NCBI RefSeq assembly: GCF_003464165.1
Contig: NZ_QSEK01000014.1
Span: 1-64,000, forward strand
Origin: Eubacterium sp. AM49-13BH
GTDB taxonomy: Bacteria > Bacillota > Clostridia > Lachnospirales > Lachnospiraceae
Direction of reading: 5' to 3'
Length of the DNA stretch: 64,000 nucleotides
The notes under the pieces are model-generated. The model saw only the letters and a program-made list of their open reading frames with translations. It searched no databases and was not told the DNA's origin. Below, one piece after another: positions 27,658-36,801 of this stretch; position 1 is the stretch's first letter, and each line of letters starts with the position of its first letter. Made by a program: the position numbers and the translations under genes.

Positions 27658-29486
27658 TTACTTCTTGTTAGCTCTGTATCTTGCTGTGTGGTCAAGAATC
27701 TTTTTGCGGATTCTAAGACTCTTAGGTGTTACTTCAAGTAATTCGTCTGTGTCGATATAATCCAGTGCCTGCTCCAAGCTAAGAATTTTAGGTGGAACAA
27801 GACGGAGAGCCTCATCAGCACTTGAAGAACGAGTGTTGGTAAGATGCTTTGTCTTGCATACATTAACCTCAATATCCTCAGTTCGAGGATTTTCGCCAAC
27901 GATCATTCCGGCATATACCTTCTCACCAGGTCCGATGAAGAGAGTACCTCTCTCCTGAGCGTTGAAAAGACCATAAGTGATAGCATCACCGCTTTCGTAA
28001 GCAATAAGAGAACCATTCTTTCTGTAAGAAATGTCTCCTTTGTATTCTTCATATCCTTCAAAAGAAGAATTGATAATACCGTTACCCTTAGTATCAGTAA
28101 GGAATTCACCTCTGTATCCGATAAGACCTCTTGAAGGGATAGAGAACTGAAGTCTTGTGTATCCACCGTTAATTGGTGACATACCAAGGAGTTCGCCCTT
28201 TCTCTGGCTTAACTTCTGGATAACAGATCCAGTGCAGTCATCTGGAACATCGATATAAGCAAGTTCCATAGGCTCAAGCTTCTTGCCTCTCTCATCTGTG
28301 TGGTAGAGTACCTCGGCTTTACTTACTGCAAATTCATAACCTTCTCTTCTCATATTCTCAATAAGAACTGAAAGATGAAGCTCACCACGTCCTGAAACCT
28401 TAAATGAGTTCTCAACGCCAGGTGTTTCCTCAACTCTTAAACTAACATCTGTATTAAGTTCCTTGAAAAGTCTGTCTCTTAAATGTCTTGAAGTAACGAA
28501 TTTACCTTCTTTACCTGCAAGAGGACTGTCATTAACCATGAAGTCCATAGAAAGAGTAGGCTCTGAAATCTTCTGGAAAGGAATAGCAACAGGGTTGTTA
28601 AGTGAACAGATTGTATCACCGATATGAATATCAGCAATACCTGATACAGCAACAATTTCACCGATTCCCGCTTCATTAACTTCTACCTTATTAAGTCCGT
28701 TAAATGTATAAAGCTTAGTAATTCTTACACGCTTCTTAACGCTTGGATCATGGTGGTTAACAATCATAACCTCCTGATTAACCTTAAGGCTTCCATTATC
28801 AATCTTACCTACGCCAATTCTACCAACGAATCGTTGTAGTCAATAGTAGAGATAAGCATCTGTGTATCTGCATCAGGGTCACCCTCTGGTGCAGGAATGT
28901 TATTGACGATACAGTCAAAGAGTGGCTGCATGTCTTTCTTTTCATCATTAAGGTCAGCCATAGCATAGCCTGACTTAGCTGAAGCAAAGATGAATGGACA
29001 GTCAAGCTGATCTTCATTAGCATCAAGGTCAATGAAAAGCTCTAAGATCTCATCGATAACTTCTTCTGGTCTTGCCTCTGGTCTGTCTATCTTGTTAATA
29101 CATACTATAACAGAAAGATTCATATCAAGGGCTTTCTGTAATACGAACTTAGTCTGAGGCATAACACCTTCGAATGCGTCAACAACAAGTACAACGCCAT
29201 TAACCATTTTAAGTACTCGTTCAACCTCACCACCAAAATCAGCATGGCCAGGAGTATCAATAATGTTAATCTTAGTATCCTTATATGTGATAGCTGTATT
29301 CTTAGAAAGAATAGTGATTCCTCTTTCTCTTTCGATATCATTGGAATCCATAACTCGTTCAGCGACTTCCTGATTAGCTCTGAATGTTCCGCTCTGCTTT
29401 AACAGCTCATCAACAAGGGTTGTCTTACCATGATCAACGTGGGCAATAATTGCAATATTACGAATATCTTCACGCTTTGTTTTCAT
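27658..29486 (-). pseudogene. typA: Ribosome-associated GTPase TypA/BipA, interrupted by a one-base frameshift
   Basis: Two reading frames together give a full ~609-residue TypA. The first, from ATG at 29486 down to a stop near 28809, holds G1 (AHVDHGKTT), [20 protein letters not shown] and SAKSG. The second, open down to 27658, holds the rest (annotators would begin it at 28767 MIVNHHDP). The junction is at 28825-28832: after TIDYND the family continues with (Y/F)VGRIGVG, and the second frame reads exactly [12 protein letters not shown]. One base is missing, most simply a T from a TTT run. TypA is a translational GTPase for stress and low-temperature growth. Both halves are otherwise undecayed, so a sequencing or assembly indel is a real alternative to true inactivation. 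Confidence 0.88.
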
Positions 29487-29723
29487 TAATAGTATCCTTC
29501 CTGATTTAACTCAAAATATCTTCTATGATTAGCAACTTTTATATTCTATCACAATATTCTTAAAAAACAATACTAAATATATAAAAATTTTTTTATTTTT
29601 TTGAACACATATTATTCAAAAAGTTTTTGTAATATTTGCGAAAACGACATCATATACATATTAGAGAAAACAAAGCACATGCCATAACACATAATAAGGT
29701 GGCAAAGAAGGGAGAAATACATA

Positions 29724-30368
29724 ATGCTTGATAAAGTAATTGAAAACAACAGAGTGTGTATCATTGGAGAGATTGTCTCAGAGTTCACTTTCAGTCATGA
29801 AGTTTTTGGAGAGGGCTTCTATATTGCTAATGTGTCAGTGAACAGATTAAGTGATATGGTGGATGTTATACCACTTATGATATCTGAGAGGCTTATTGAT
29901 GTAACTAAGGATTATAGAGGAATGAAAATCGAAGTGGCTGGTCAGTTCCGTTCTTATAACAGACATGAAGGAACTAAGAATAAGCTTGTGCTCTCAATAT
30001 TTGTAAGAGAATTAAGATTTATAGAAGAAGATGAGATGCCAGAGGAGCAGTCTAAGTCTAACCAGATATTCCTTGATGGTTTCGTATGCAAACCACCAAT
30101 TTATAGAAAGACTCCATTGGGAAGAGAGATTGCAGATGTATTAGTTGCAGTTAACAGACCATATGGCAAGTCAGATTATATTCCATGTATTGCATGGGGA
30201 AGAAATGCAAGATTTGCAGGTGGCCTTGAGGTTGGCTCACATCTTCAGGTAAGTGGACGTGTACAGAGCAGAGAGTACACTAAGAAGATAGGAGAGGATG
30301 AGGTCGAGAGAAGAGTGGCGTATGAAGTATCAGTAAGCAAAATAGACCTTGTTGAAGACGAAGAATAA
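29724..30368 (+). CDS. Single-stranded DNA-binding protein with two OB folds
   Basis: This 214-residue protein has two SSB-like OB folds, about residues 1-103 and 110-208. Each shows an SSB-like strand pattern (VCIIGEIVSEF; IFLDGFVCKPP, then YIPCIAWGRNA and LQVSGRVQSREY). An acidic tail ends in DLVEDEE rather than the usual SSB DxIPF end. It fits a Clostridia family of SSB paralogues and would bind ssDNA during repair or competence. The start follows AAGGGAGA. The 237 bp upstream, divergent from typA, is AT-rich with no other feature I can support. Confidence 0.75.
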   Translation: MLDKVIENNRVCIIGEIVSEFTFSHEVFGEGFYIANVSVNRLSDMVDVIPLMISERLIDVTKDYRGMKIEVAGQFRSYNRHEGTKNKLVLSIFVRELRFIEEDEMPEEQSKSNQIFLDGFVCKPPIYRKTPLGREIADVLVAVNRPYGKSDYIPCIAWGRNARFAGGLEVGSHLQVSGRVQSREYTKKIGEDEVERRVAYEVSVSKIDLVEDEE

Positions 30369-30405
30369 CTGATATATACCCTCATATTAAATAGGGTTAA
30401 AGTAT

Positions 30406-30434
30406 TGACATAACATTATCAGAGTGATATAGTC
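30406..30434 (+). promoter_or_regulatory. Promoter of the lysine-riboswitch dapA-dapB transcript
   Basis: A perfect TTGACA at 30406-30411 and TATAGT at 30429-30434 are separated by 17 bp. Transcription would start near 30441, just before the riboswitch. Confidence 0.75.
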
Positions 30435-30459
30435 ACATTAACTGTAAGGGTTTCCCCTG

Positions 30460-30630
30460 CAGCAGGTAGAGGTCGCACGATTCAAGAGTAATTATCCTGA
30501 TGTCCCGGAAGACATATGAAGGATAGTAAAAGGGGAAAGTGCCGAAGAGGATTGTTTCCGGAGCAGTCTTACTGGGCGTAGGATTAATAGTTTTACGACT
30601 GTCATCGAATAGATGGAGAGCTACTTAAAG
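30460..30630 (+). ncRNA. Lysine riboswitch (L box)
   Basis: The stretch carries the lysine-aptamer landmarks in order: GGTAGAGGTCGC near 30466, AAGGGGAAA-type sequence (AAAGGGGAAAGTGCCGAAG around 30528-30546), the TACTGGG loop near 30570, ACTGTCAT near 30598 and the closing TGGAGAGCTACT near 30614-30625. It lies directly between a strong promoter and dapA. When lysine is bound, the downstream terminator should form and dapA-dapB transcription should fall. Confidence 0.93.
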
Positions 30631-30651
30631 GACTATTACTATGATTTCTTT

Positions 30652-30690
30652 AAGAGCCAGTCTGTTTGAGCAGATTGGCTCTTCTATGTT
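30652..30690 (+). terminator. Expression-platform terminator of the lysine riboswitch
   Basis: AAGAGCCAGTCTG pairs with CAGATTGGCTCTT (one G-T pair) around TTTGAG, followed by a mixed T-rich tail. It is 27 bp after the aptamer and precedes dapA by about 90 bp. Confidence 0.75.
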
Positions 30691-30775
30691 GTTGAGCTAC
30701 TCGCATAGGTAGCGATGAGAATAGACAGGAATCATGTACATAATAATAGCTGATAACAGCGGAAAGAAGGATGGT

Positions 30776-31660
30776 ATGTCAGTATTTACCGGAGCCGGTG
30801 TAGCGATTATTACACCAATGAAAGCTAATGGAGAAGTTAATTACGATAAGCTTGGAGAATTCCTTGATTACCAGATTAATAACTCAACAGATGCAATTAT
30901 TATCTGTGGAACAACAGGGGAGGCATCAACACTTACACATGAGGAACATGTGGAAACAATCAGATTTGCTGCTGATTATGTGAAGAAAAGAGTCCCAGTT
31001 ATTGCAGGAACAGGTTCTAACTGTACAGAAACAGCTATATGGCTTTCACAGGAAGCACAGAAGGCAGGAGTTGATGGATGTCTCGTAGTTACACCATACT
31101 ATAATAAAGCAACACAGAAGGGCCTTATCCAGCATTATACAGCGGTTGCAAAGTCAGTAGACCTTCCTATCATTATGTATAATGTTCCAGGAAGAACAGG
31201 TTGCAATATCCAGCCAGAAACAGCAGCCAAGCTTGCTAAGGATGTTGACAATATTGTTGCCATCAAAGCTGCAACAGGTAATCTTGCACAGGAGAGTAAG
31301 ACAATGGCATTAGCTGAGGGAAGACTTGATATGTACTCAGGTGAAGACGGACTTATCGTTCCTCTTATGTCAATTGGAGCAAAGGGCGTAATTTCAGTAT
31401 TATCTAATGTTGCACCTAAGCAGACACATGATATCTGCGCTACATTTGCAGCTGGAGATGTTGCTAAGGCTGCACAGTTACAGTTTAAGGCATTAGAACT
31501 TGTAGATGCATTATTCTGTGAGGTTAATCCAATTCCTGTTAAGCATGCTCTTAACCTTATGGGATGGGATATGGGACCACTCAGAAGTCCATTATGCGAG
31601 ATGGAAGAGGCTAACCTTGAGAGATTAAAGAATGCAATGGTTAACTACGGAATACTTTAA
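30776..31660 (+). CDS. dapA: 4-hydroxy-tetrahydrodipicolinate synthase
   Basis: The product condenses pyruvate and aspartate semialdehyde, the first committed step to diaminopimelate, lysine and dipicolinate. ATG 30776 follows AAGAAGG and gives the standard 294 residues starting MSVFTGAGVAIITP; an ATG at 30734 would add 14 atypical residues. GTTGE, the Tyr in MYNVPGRTG and the Schiff-base Lys in AIKAATGN are present. It is followed by dapB after 17 bp. Confidence 0.96.
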   Translation: MSVFTGAGVAIITPMKANGEVNYDKLGEFLDYQINNSTDAIIICGTTGEASTLTHEEHVETIRFAADYVKKRVPVIAGTGSNCTETAIWLSQEAQKAGVDGCLVVTPYYNKATQKGLIQHYTAVAKSVDLPIIMYNVPGRTGCNIQPETAAKLAKDVDNIVAIKAATGNLAQESKTMALAEGRLDMYSGEDGLIVPLMSIGAKGVISVLSNVAPKQTHDICATFAAGDVAKAAQLQFKALELVDALFCEVNPIPVKHALNLMGWDMGPLRSPLCEMEEANLERLKNAMVNYGIL

Positions 31661-31677
31661 TTGACAGGAGAATGAAC

Positions 31678-32415
31678 ATGACAAGAATAATTATGCATGG
31701 CTGTAATGGCCATATGGGACAGGTCATTACAGGAATCGTTGCTAATGATGCTAATGCACAGATAGTGGCAGGAATTGACCTTCGTGATGACGGACATAAC
31801 TCATATCCGGTATTTGCTTCATTAGAAGAATGTGATGTTGAAGCAGATGTTATCATTGATTTCGCATCAGCTAAGGCAGAGGATACACTTGTTGACTATA
31901 TTAAGAAAACTAAGATTCCTGCTGTAATATGTACAACAGGATTAAGCGATGAGCAGATTGCATCAATCAATGAAGCATCAAAGAGTGTTGCAATATTACG
32001 TTCAGCTAATATGTCACTTGGAATCAATACATTATTCAAGCTTTTACAGGATGCTGCCAAAGTGTTTGCATCAGCAGGCTTTGATATTGAGATAGTTGAA
32101 AGGCATCACAACCAGAAGCTTGATGCGCCAAGTGGAACAGCTCTTGCACTTGCAGATTCAATGAAGGAAGTGCTTGATGATGATTATTTCTACAGATATG
32201 ACAGAAGCCAGTTAAGACAGAAGCGTGATCCTAAGGAAATCGGAATCAGTGCTGTAAGAGGTGGAACTATTGTTGGAGAGCACGAAGTAATCTTTGCTGG
32301 AGAAGACGAGGTTATAGAGTTCAAGCATACCGCACATTCTAAGGCTGTATTTGCAAAGGGTGCAGTTGAGGCTGCCAAGTTCCTTGCAGGAAGCCGGCTG
32401 GAATGTACGATATGA
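31678..32415 (+). CDS. dapB: 4-hydroxy-tetrahydrodipicolinate reductase
   Basis: This is the second diaminopimelate-pathway enzyme. AGGAG at 31666-31670 is spaced 7 nt from ATG 31678, which is preferred over ATG 31672. The 245-residue product has the nucleotide loop GCNGHMGQ and the catalytic signature ERHHNQKLDAPSGTA. It is co-regulated with dapA through the lysine riboswitch. The transcript probably ends at a hairpin that lies inside the convergent neighbouring gene. Confidence 0.96.
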   Translation: MTRIIMHGCNGHMGQVITGIVANDANAQIVAGIDLRDDGHNSYPVFASLEECDVEADVIIDFASAKAEDTLVDYIKKTKIPAVICTTGLSDEQIASINEASKSVAILRSANMSLGINTLFKLLQDAAKVFASAGFDIEIVERHHNQKLDAPSGTALALADSMKEVLDDDYFYRYDRSQLRQKRDPKEIGISAVRGGTIVGEHEVIFAGEDEVIEFKHTAHSKAVFAKGAVEAAKFLAGSRLECTI

Positions 32416-32437
32416 GAGATGTTATTGCAGCTAAGAA

Positions 32438-33202
32438 CTAGTTGTCAGAGCAGTTAATATAATGATATTCAATGCGGCTTGCTTCGGCGAAGCCGCATTT
32501 TTTATATAATGCCACAGCTGCCCTGTTATTGCTTGTTACATTAAGTACGAGTGGAAGTGAAGCAATGTTAAAGTAGTCTTTAAGAAAATGCTTCATAAGG
32601 CATGTACCAATGCCTTTCCCACGAAGCTTCTCATCAACGAATACTCCGTATACATTGACAAATGTGTTCTGTGTATCAAGATAAAGAAGCGCCACAGGTT
32701 CTTCATATTCCGGCAGATACATAAGATAATCCTCACCCTCAAGATAATATTCGGCATTGTCAGGCTCTGCAGCCTGTATTGATTCTAAGTTAAAATGTGC
32801 TTTATCAAGCTGGTACAGATATTCGTAGAAACATACATCACCACATAAAGAACAGTTAAGAAGTTCTCCGCTTATTGGCGCAATAAGCTCTAAATTGCCA
32901 GCAGAGCTGCTTTTAAGCTTTCTGCAACAGATGGATAGCATATTACGAAAATGTCCTATATGGCGAAAATCAGGCACTACAAGACCTGAAACTTCAACAT
33001 ATCCGCATTCATCATTAATAAGCAGTCCAACAAAGCCATACATTACAGGTGAATCTGTGCTGTCATCAACAAGCGCACACTGGATAAAGCTGTCGTTATG
33101 GGAATCGCAGTAATAAGGCTCGTAGCCGTCACATTTGTTAATAAGTTCTTCAAGAGCATTCATTAAAATGTTGTCCAGATAGTCAATCTCAATATATTTC
33201 AT
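32438..33202 (-). CDS. Tandem-GNAT acetyltransferase
   Basis: This 254-residue protein has two GNAT domains. The C-terminal one is intact, with GVFVDEKLRGKGIGTCLMKH as the acetyl-CoA loop and NRAAVALYKKCGF at the end. The N-terminal one (about 1-120, SGLVVPDFRHIGHFRNML) has a degenerate loop and probably a structural role. The substrate is unknown. The gene converges on dapB, and its last codons carry the hairpin used as the dapB terminator. Confidence 0.85.
   Translation of the reverse strand: MKYIEIDYLDNILMNALEELINKCDGYEPYYCDSHNDSFIQCALVDDSTDSPVMYGFVGLLINDECGYVEVSGLVVPDFRHIGHFRNMLSICCRKLKSSSAGNLELIAPISGELLNCSLCGDVCFYEYLYQLDKAHFNLESIQAAEPDNAEYYLEGEDYLMYLPEYEEPVALLYLDTQNTFVNVYGVFVDEKLRGKGIGTCLMKHFLKDYFNIASLPLVLNVTSNNRAAVALYKKCGFAEASRIEYHYINCSDN
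32471..32503 (+). terminator. dapAB terminator embedded in the convergent GNAT coding sequence
   Basis: AATGCGGCTT at 32471-32480 pairs perfectly with AAGCCGCATT at 32490-32499 around GCTTCGGCG, and a run of T follows on the plus strand. It falls within the coding region for KKCGFAEASRI of the GNAT gene. Confidence 0.75.
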
Positions 33203-33256
33203 AATTGTTCTCCAATAAAAGTTTATAAAAAATTACTTTGAAATAAGAAACATTTG

Positions 33257-33285
33257 TTTACAAAAGTGTCAAAATGCCTTACTAT
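33257..33285 (+). promoter_or_regulatory. Promoter of the degV-like gene
   Basis: TTTACA at 33257-33262 and TACTAT at 33280-33285 are separated by 17 bp, about 70 bp before the start codon. Confidence 0.5.
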
Positions 33286-33353
33286 ATAAAGGTATATACA
33301 TCAGTATAACAAAATAATTGATTTATCAGCAATAGGTTATTGGGAGGATTTAC

Positions 33354-34229
33354 ATGGGTAAAGTTGCCATACTTACAGACAGTAACAGTGGAATTACACA
33401 GGCTCAGTCTAAGGAGCTTGGAGTTAAAGTTATACCAATGCCGTTCTTTATAGATGGAGAACAGTATTTTGAAGATATTAATCTTACACAGGAAGAGTTT
33501 TACGAGAAGTTAAAGCAGGATGCTGATATATCTACTTCACAGCCTTCTATTGGTGAGATGCAGGACGCATTTGATGAGCTTCTAAAGGAATATGATGAAC
33601 TTGTATATATTCCTATGTCAAGCGGGCTCAGCGGAACATGTCAGACAGCGGCTATGGTTGCTGATGATTATGATGGAAAGGTTCAGGTTGTCAATAACCA
33701 GAGAATTTCTGTAACCATGAGACAGTCTGTTCTTGATGCGAAGGAGCTTGCTAAGAGAGGTAAGTCTGCGGCAGAGATTAAGGAGATTCTTGAGAAACAT
33801 AAGATGGAATCAAGCATATATATTACACTTGATACTCTTAAGTACTTAAAGAAGGGCGGAAGAATAACTCCAGCGGCAGCTGCTATTGGAACTATGTTAA
33901 AGCTTAATCCTGTGCTTCAGATTCAGGGTGAGAAGTTAGATGCATTTGCCAAGGCAAGAGGTAAGGCTTCAGCGAAGAAGATTATGCTTAAGGCAATGCA
34001 GGATGATTTAGATACAAGATTTGCAGAGTTTGCAAAGGATGGAAAGATGCATATGGAGGTTGCTTATTCAGGTAATCCTGAGGAGGCAGAGGAATGGGCT
34101 GCATTAGTTAAAGAGACTTTTCCGCAGTTTGATTTCCACATGGATCCGCTTTCACTTTCAGTTGCCTGCCACATAGGACATGGTGCACTTGCGATAGCAA
34201 CATCTTCTTATCTGCCAGAACTTGATTAA
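33354..34229 (+). CDS. DegV family fatty-acid-binding protein
   Basis: This 291-residue protein is of the DegV/FakB type. It starts with VAILTDSNSGI, then TSQPSIGEM and YIPMSSGLSGTCQTA, with a C-terminal SVACHIGHGALAIA. Such proteins bind a fatty acid and, with FakA kinase, present it for phosphorylation and phospholipid synthesis. No fakA lies nearby. The start follows TGGGAGGA. It appears to be a single-gene transcript. Confidence 0.92.
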   Translation: MGKVAILTDSNSGITQAQSKELGVKVIPMPFFIDGEQYFEDINLTQEEFYEKLKQDADISTSQPSIGEMQDAFDELLKEYDELVYIPMSSGLSGTCQTAAMVADDYDGKVQVVNNQRISVTMRQSVLDAKELAKRGKSAAEIKEILEKHKMESSIYITLDTLKYLKKGGRITPAAAAIGTMLKLNPVLQIQGEKLDAFAKARGKASAKKIMLKAMQDDLDTRFAEFAKDGKMHMEVAYSGNPEEAEEWAALVKETFPQFDFHMDPLSLSVACHIGHGALAIATSSYLPELD

Positions 34230-34239
34230 TACGAATGAT

Positions 34240-34277
34240 AAGCCTGTGACAGCGCATGAGTTGTTGCAGGCTTTTGT
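34240..34277 (+). terminator. Terminator of the degV-like gene
   Basis: AAGCCTG and CAGGCTT (34240-34273) frame an imperfect stem and are followed by TTG and further T. It is weaker than most others in the window. Confidence 0.6.
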
Positions 34278-34323
34278 TATAGATACGGATATTCCCGTAA
34301 TTTAATATGAATGGAGGATTGTT

Positions 34324-36096
34324 ATGCCAGCAAGAAGTGAGATTGATGATAAGTTTAAATGGGCTGTGAATGATTTATACAGCTCTGATGAAGTATGGGA
34401 GAAGGATTATAACAGTATACTTGAAATGACTGGCCAGCCAAGTGAGCTTAAGGGCAGGATGGGTGAGTCTGCCGGCATGCTTTACAAGGCACTTAAGGAG
34501 TATGAACAGGTAGAATACATTACTGAAAGAGTGTATGTGTATGCATTTATGAAATATTATGAGAATACAGGCAATTCAAAGTATCAGGAAATGTCTGGGA
34601 AAGCCCAGATGGCGGCGATGAAGGTGTCAGAGAAGTACGCATTTCTAGAGCCTGAGCTTATATCAATAGACACAGATGTGCTTGATAAATATATCAGCGA
34701 GGATGAAAGGCTTGGAATGTATAAGCATTTTATTGATGACTGCCTCGCAGGGAAAGAGCATACGCTTTCTGAAAAGGAGGAAGCACTGCTTGCAAAGGCA
34801 TCACAGATGTCAACTGTGCCTAATGAGGTGTTCTCTAAGTTTAACAATGCTGATGTTAAGTTTGGCAAGGTGAAAAGAGAGAACGGACTGGAAGATGAGC
34901 TGACTAACGGCAATTTTGCCACATTTATGGAAAGTCATGACAGAACAGTAAGAAAGGCGGCATTTGAGGCGTTATATAAGCAGTATGGAGCGTATATCAA
35001 CACGATTGCAGCAGCGTTTTATGGCAATGTCAAGCAGGCAATGTTCTATGCAGACGCAAGGGGTTACAAGTCAACATTGAACATGTATCTTGATGGCTCA
35101 TTTATTCCGGAAAATGTGTATAAGAATCTTATTAAGACTGTCAATGACAATCTTGACAAAATGTACTGCTATGTTGATATAAGAAAGAAGACGCTTGGCG
35201 TTGATAAGCTGCATTTTTATGATATCTATGCACCGATGGTAGAGGATATTGACTGGAAGATAAGCTATGATGAGGCTAAGGACATTGTTGTGAAGGCACT
35301 TGCACCAATGGGTGAGGAGTATGTTTCACACATTAAAGAAGGCTTTAATAATGGCTGGGTAGATGTGTATGAGAATACCGGAAAGCGCTCAGGAGCATTT
35401 TCGTGGGGTGCTTATGGCACACACCCGTATGTATTTCTTAATTACTCAGGTACACTCAATGATGTATTTACGGTGATTCATGAGATGGGGCATGCAATGC
35501 ATACTTATTATTCTAATGCAAACCAGCCTTATATTTATGCAGGATATAAGATTTTTGTTGCGGAGGTTGCGTCAACCTGTAATGAAGCACTTCTTATGCA
35601 GTATATGTTAAAGAATACTGATGATGAGAAGAAGAAAAGATATCTGCTCAATCATTTCTTTGAGCAGTTTAAGGGAACTCTTTACAGACAGACTATGTTT
35701 GCTGAGTTTGAGATGGAGGCACATGCAAAGGCTGAACAGGGTGAGGTTTTATCAGCAGAGAGCCTTTGTGCAATGTATAAGAAGCTGAATGAAAAGTATT
35801 TCGGCCCAGATATGGTTATTGATGATGAGATAGCGCTTGAATGGGCAAGGATACCACATTTTTACACACCATTCTATGTATACCAGTATGCAACAGGCTA
35901 TTCCGCTGCAATTGCAATATCAACCAAGATACTTGCAGGTGATGAGCAGGTTATAGAAGGTTACAGAAAGTTCTTGTCAGGCGGCTCTTCAATGCACCCT
36001 ATTGAGCTTCTTAAGCTGTGCGGAATAGATATGACAAGACCGGATGTTGTGCAGGAAGCACTGGATGTGTTTGGGGAATTACTAAAACAGTGGTAA
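34324..36096 (+). CDS. pepF: Oligoendopeptidase F, M3B family
   Basis: This 590-residue cytoplasmic zinc peptidase has the active site HEMGH at residues 386-390 and the third ligand Glu in AEVASTCNEALL. The N-terminal PepF helical domain covers about 115-180. Length is normal for PepF. It trims short peptides. The start follows ATGGAGGA. A stem-loop terminator lies 30 bp downstream. Confidence 0.95.
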   Translation: MPARSEIDDKFKWAVNDLYSSDEVWEKDYNSILEMTGQPSELKGRMGESAGMLYKALKEYEQVEYITERVYVYAFMKYYENTGNSKYQEMSGKAQMAAMKVSEKYAFLEPELISIDTDVLDKYISEDERLGMYKHFIDDCLAGKEHTLSEKEEALLAKASQMSTVPNEVFSKFNNADVKFGKVKRENGLEDELTNGNFATFMESHDRTVRKAAFEALYKQYGAYINTIAAAFYGNVKQAMFYADARGYKSTLNMYLDGSFIPENVYKNLIKTVNDNLDKMYCYVDIRKKTLGVDKLHFYDIYAPMVEDIDWKISYDEAKDIVVKALAPMGEEYVSHIKEGFNNGWVDVYENTGKRSGAFSWGAYGTHPYVFLNYSGTLNDVFTVIHEMGHAMHTYYSNANQPYIYAGYKIFVAEVASTCNEALLMQYMLKNTDDEKKKRYLLNHFFEQFKGTLYRQTMFAEFEMEAHAKAEQGEVLSAESLCAMYKKLNEKYFGPDMVIDDEIALEWARIPHFYTPFYVYQYATGYSAAIAISTKILAGDEQVIEGYRKFLSGGSSMHPIELLKLCGIDMTRPDVVQEALDVFGELLKQW

Positions 36097-36124
36097 TGCT
36101 TAATGTATTGTGAATATAAAGATG

Positions 36125-36160
36125 ATTCTGGGAGATAATGCGTCTTCCAGAATTTTTTTA
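36125..36160 (+). terminator. Terminator of pepF
   Basis: ATTCTGGGAGA pairs with TCTTCCAGAAT (one G-T pair) around TAATGCG and is followed by seven T. Confidence 0.88.
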
Positions 36161-36169
36161 TGGGATAAA

Positions 36170-36195
36170 TGTAACCATTGCCGGAATAATCCGTC
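36170..36195 (+). promoter_or_regulatory. Candidate ECF-type autoregulatory promoter
   Basis: TGTAAC at 36170-36175 and CGTC at 36192-36195 are separated by 16 bp. This matches the ECF pattern (TGnAAC, 16-17 bp, CGTC/CGTA) known for sigma-W, X and M. It lies about 50 bp upstream of an ECF sigma gene, so autoregulation is likely. Confidence 0.6.
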
Positions 36196-36246
36196 TTTAA
36201 TTATGAAAGGGTTAACGCTTTTAAAAAACAGGGAGTACAGACAGTA

Positions 36247-36801
36247 ATGGATGATAAACAGATAATCAATTTATTTTTTCAAAGGGATGAAGATGCAATT
36301 AATGCAGTTGATGAAAAATATGGTTCTAAGTTAAATGCACTGGCAGCCAATATACTGCAATCAAGAGAGGATGGGCTGGAATGTGTCAATGACACGTATA
36401 TGAAAGCATGGAATAGCATACCGCCTGCAAGACCAGAGTATTTATTCGCATTTCTGGCAGCATCTGCAAGAAATATTGCGATTGATATGATAAGAAAAAA
36501 CAATGCGGGAAAGAGACAGGCCAAAGTTGTTGAATTGACAAAAGAACTGGAAGAATGCATAGGTGATGGCGGATTGCAGACACATCTGGACAAGGAAGAT
36601 ATTGGAGAGATGTTATCGCATTTTCTCGAAACAGTTGATAAAAATAAAAGAATTATATTTCTCAGGCGGTACTGGTACTCGGATTCAATTAAAGATATTT
36701 CGGAAAGGATGCAGATGAGCGAATCAGCAGTGAAAGTTACTCTTCACAGAACGAGAAAAGAATTAAGAAAATATCTGGAAAGCGATGGTTTATATCTATG
36801 A
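36247..36801 (+). CDS. ECF-type RNA polymerase sigma factor
   Basis: This 184-residue protein has sigma region 2 (VNDTYMKAWNSIPPARPEYL, then ARNIAIDMIRK) and region 4 (YWYSDSIKDISERMQMSESA with a recognition helix), and lacks region 3, as in ECF factors. Its gene overlaps the next, a membrane protein, by 4 bp; this is the usual arrangement for a sigma factor and its membrane-bound inhibitor. Confidence 0.9.
   Translation: MDDKQIINLFFQRDEDAINAVDEKYGSKLNALAANILQSREDGLECVNDTYMKAWNSIPPARPEYLFAFLAASARNIAIDMIRKNNAGKRQAKVVELTKELEECIGDGGLQTHLDKEDIGEMLSHFLETVDKNKRIIFLRRYWYSDSIKDISERMQMSESAVKVTLHRTRKELRKYLESDGLYL

Noticed and set aside
36125-36160. Hairpin before the ECF gene as a riboswitch
   Set aside because: It is a plain 11-bp stem with a T run right after pepF, so it is a terminator.
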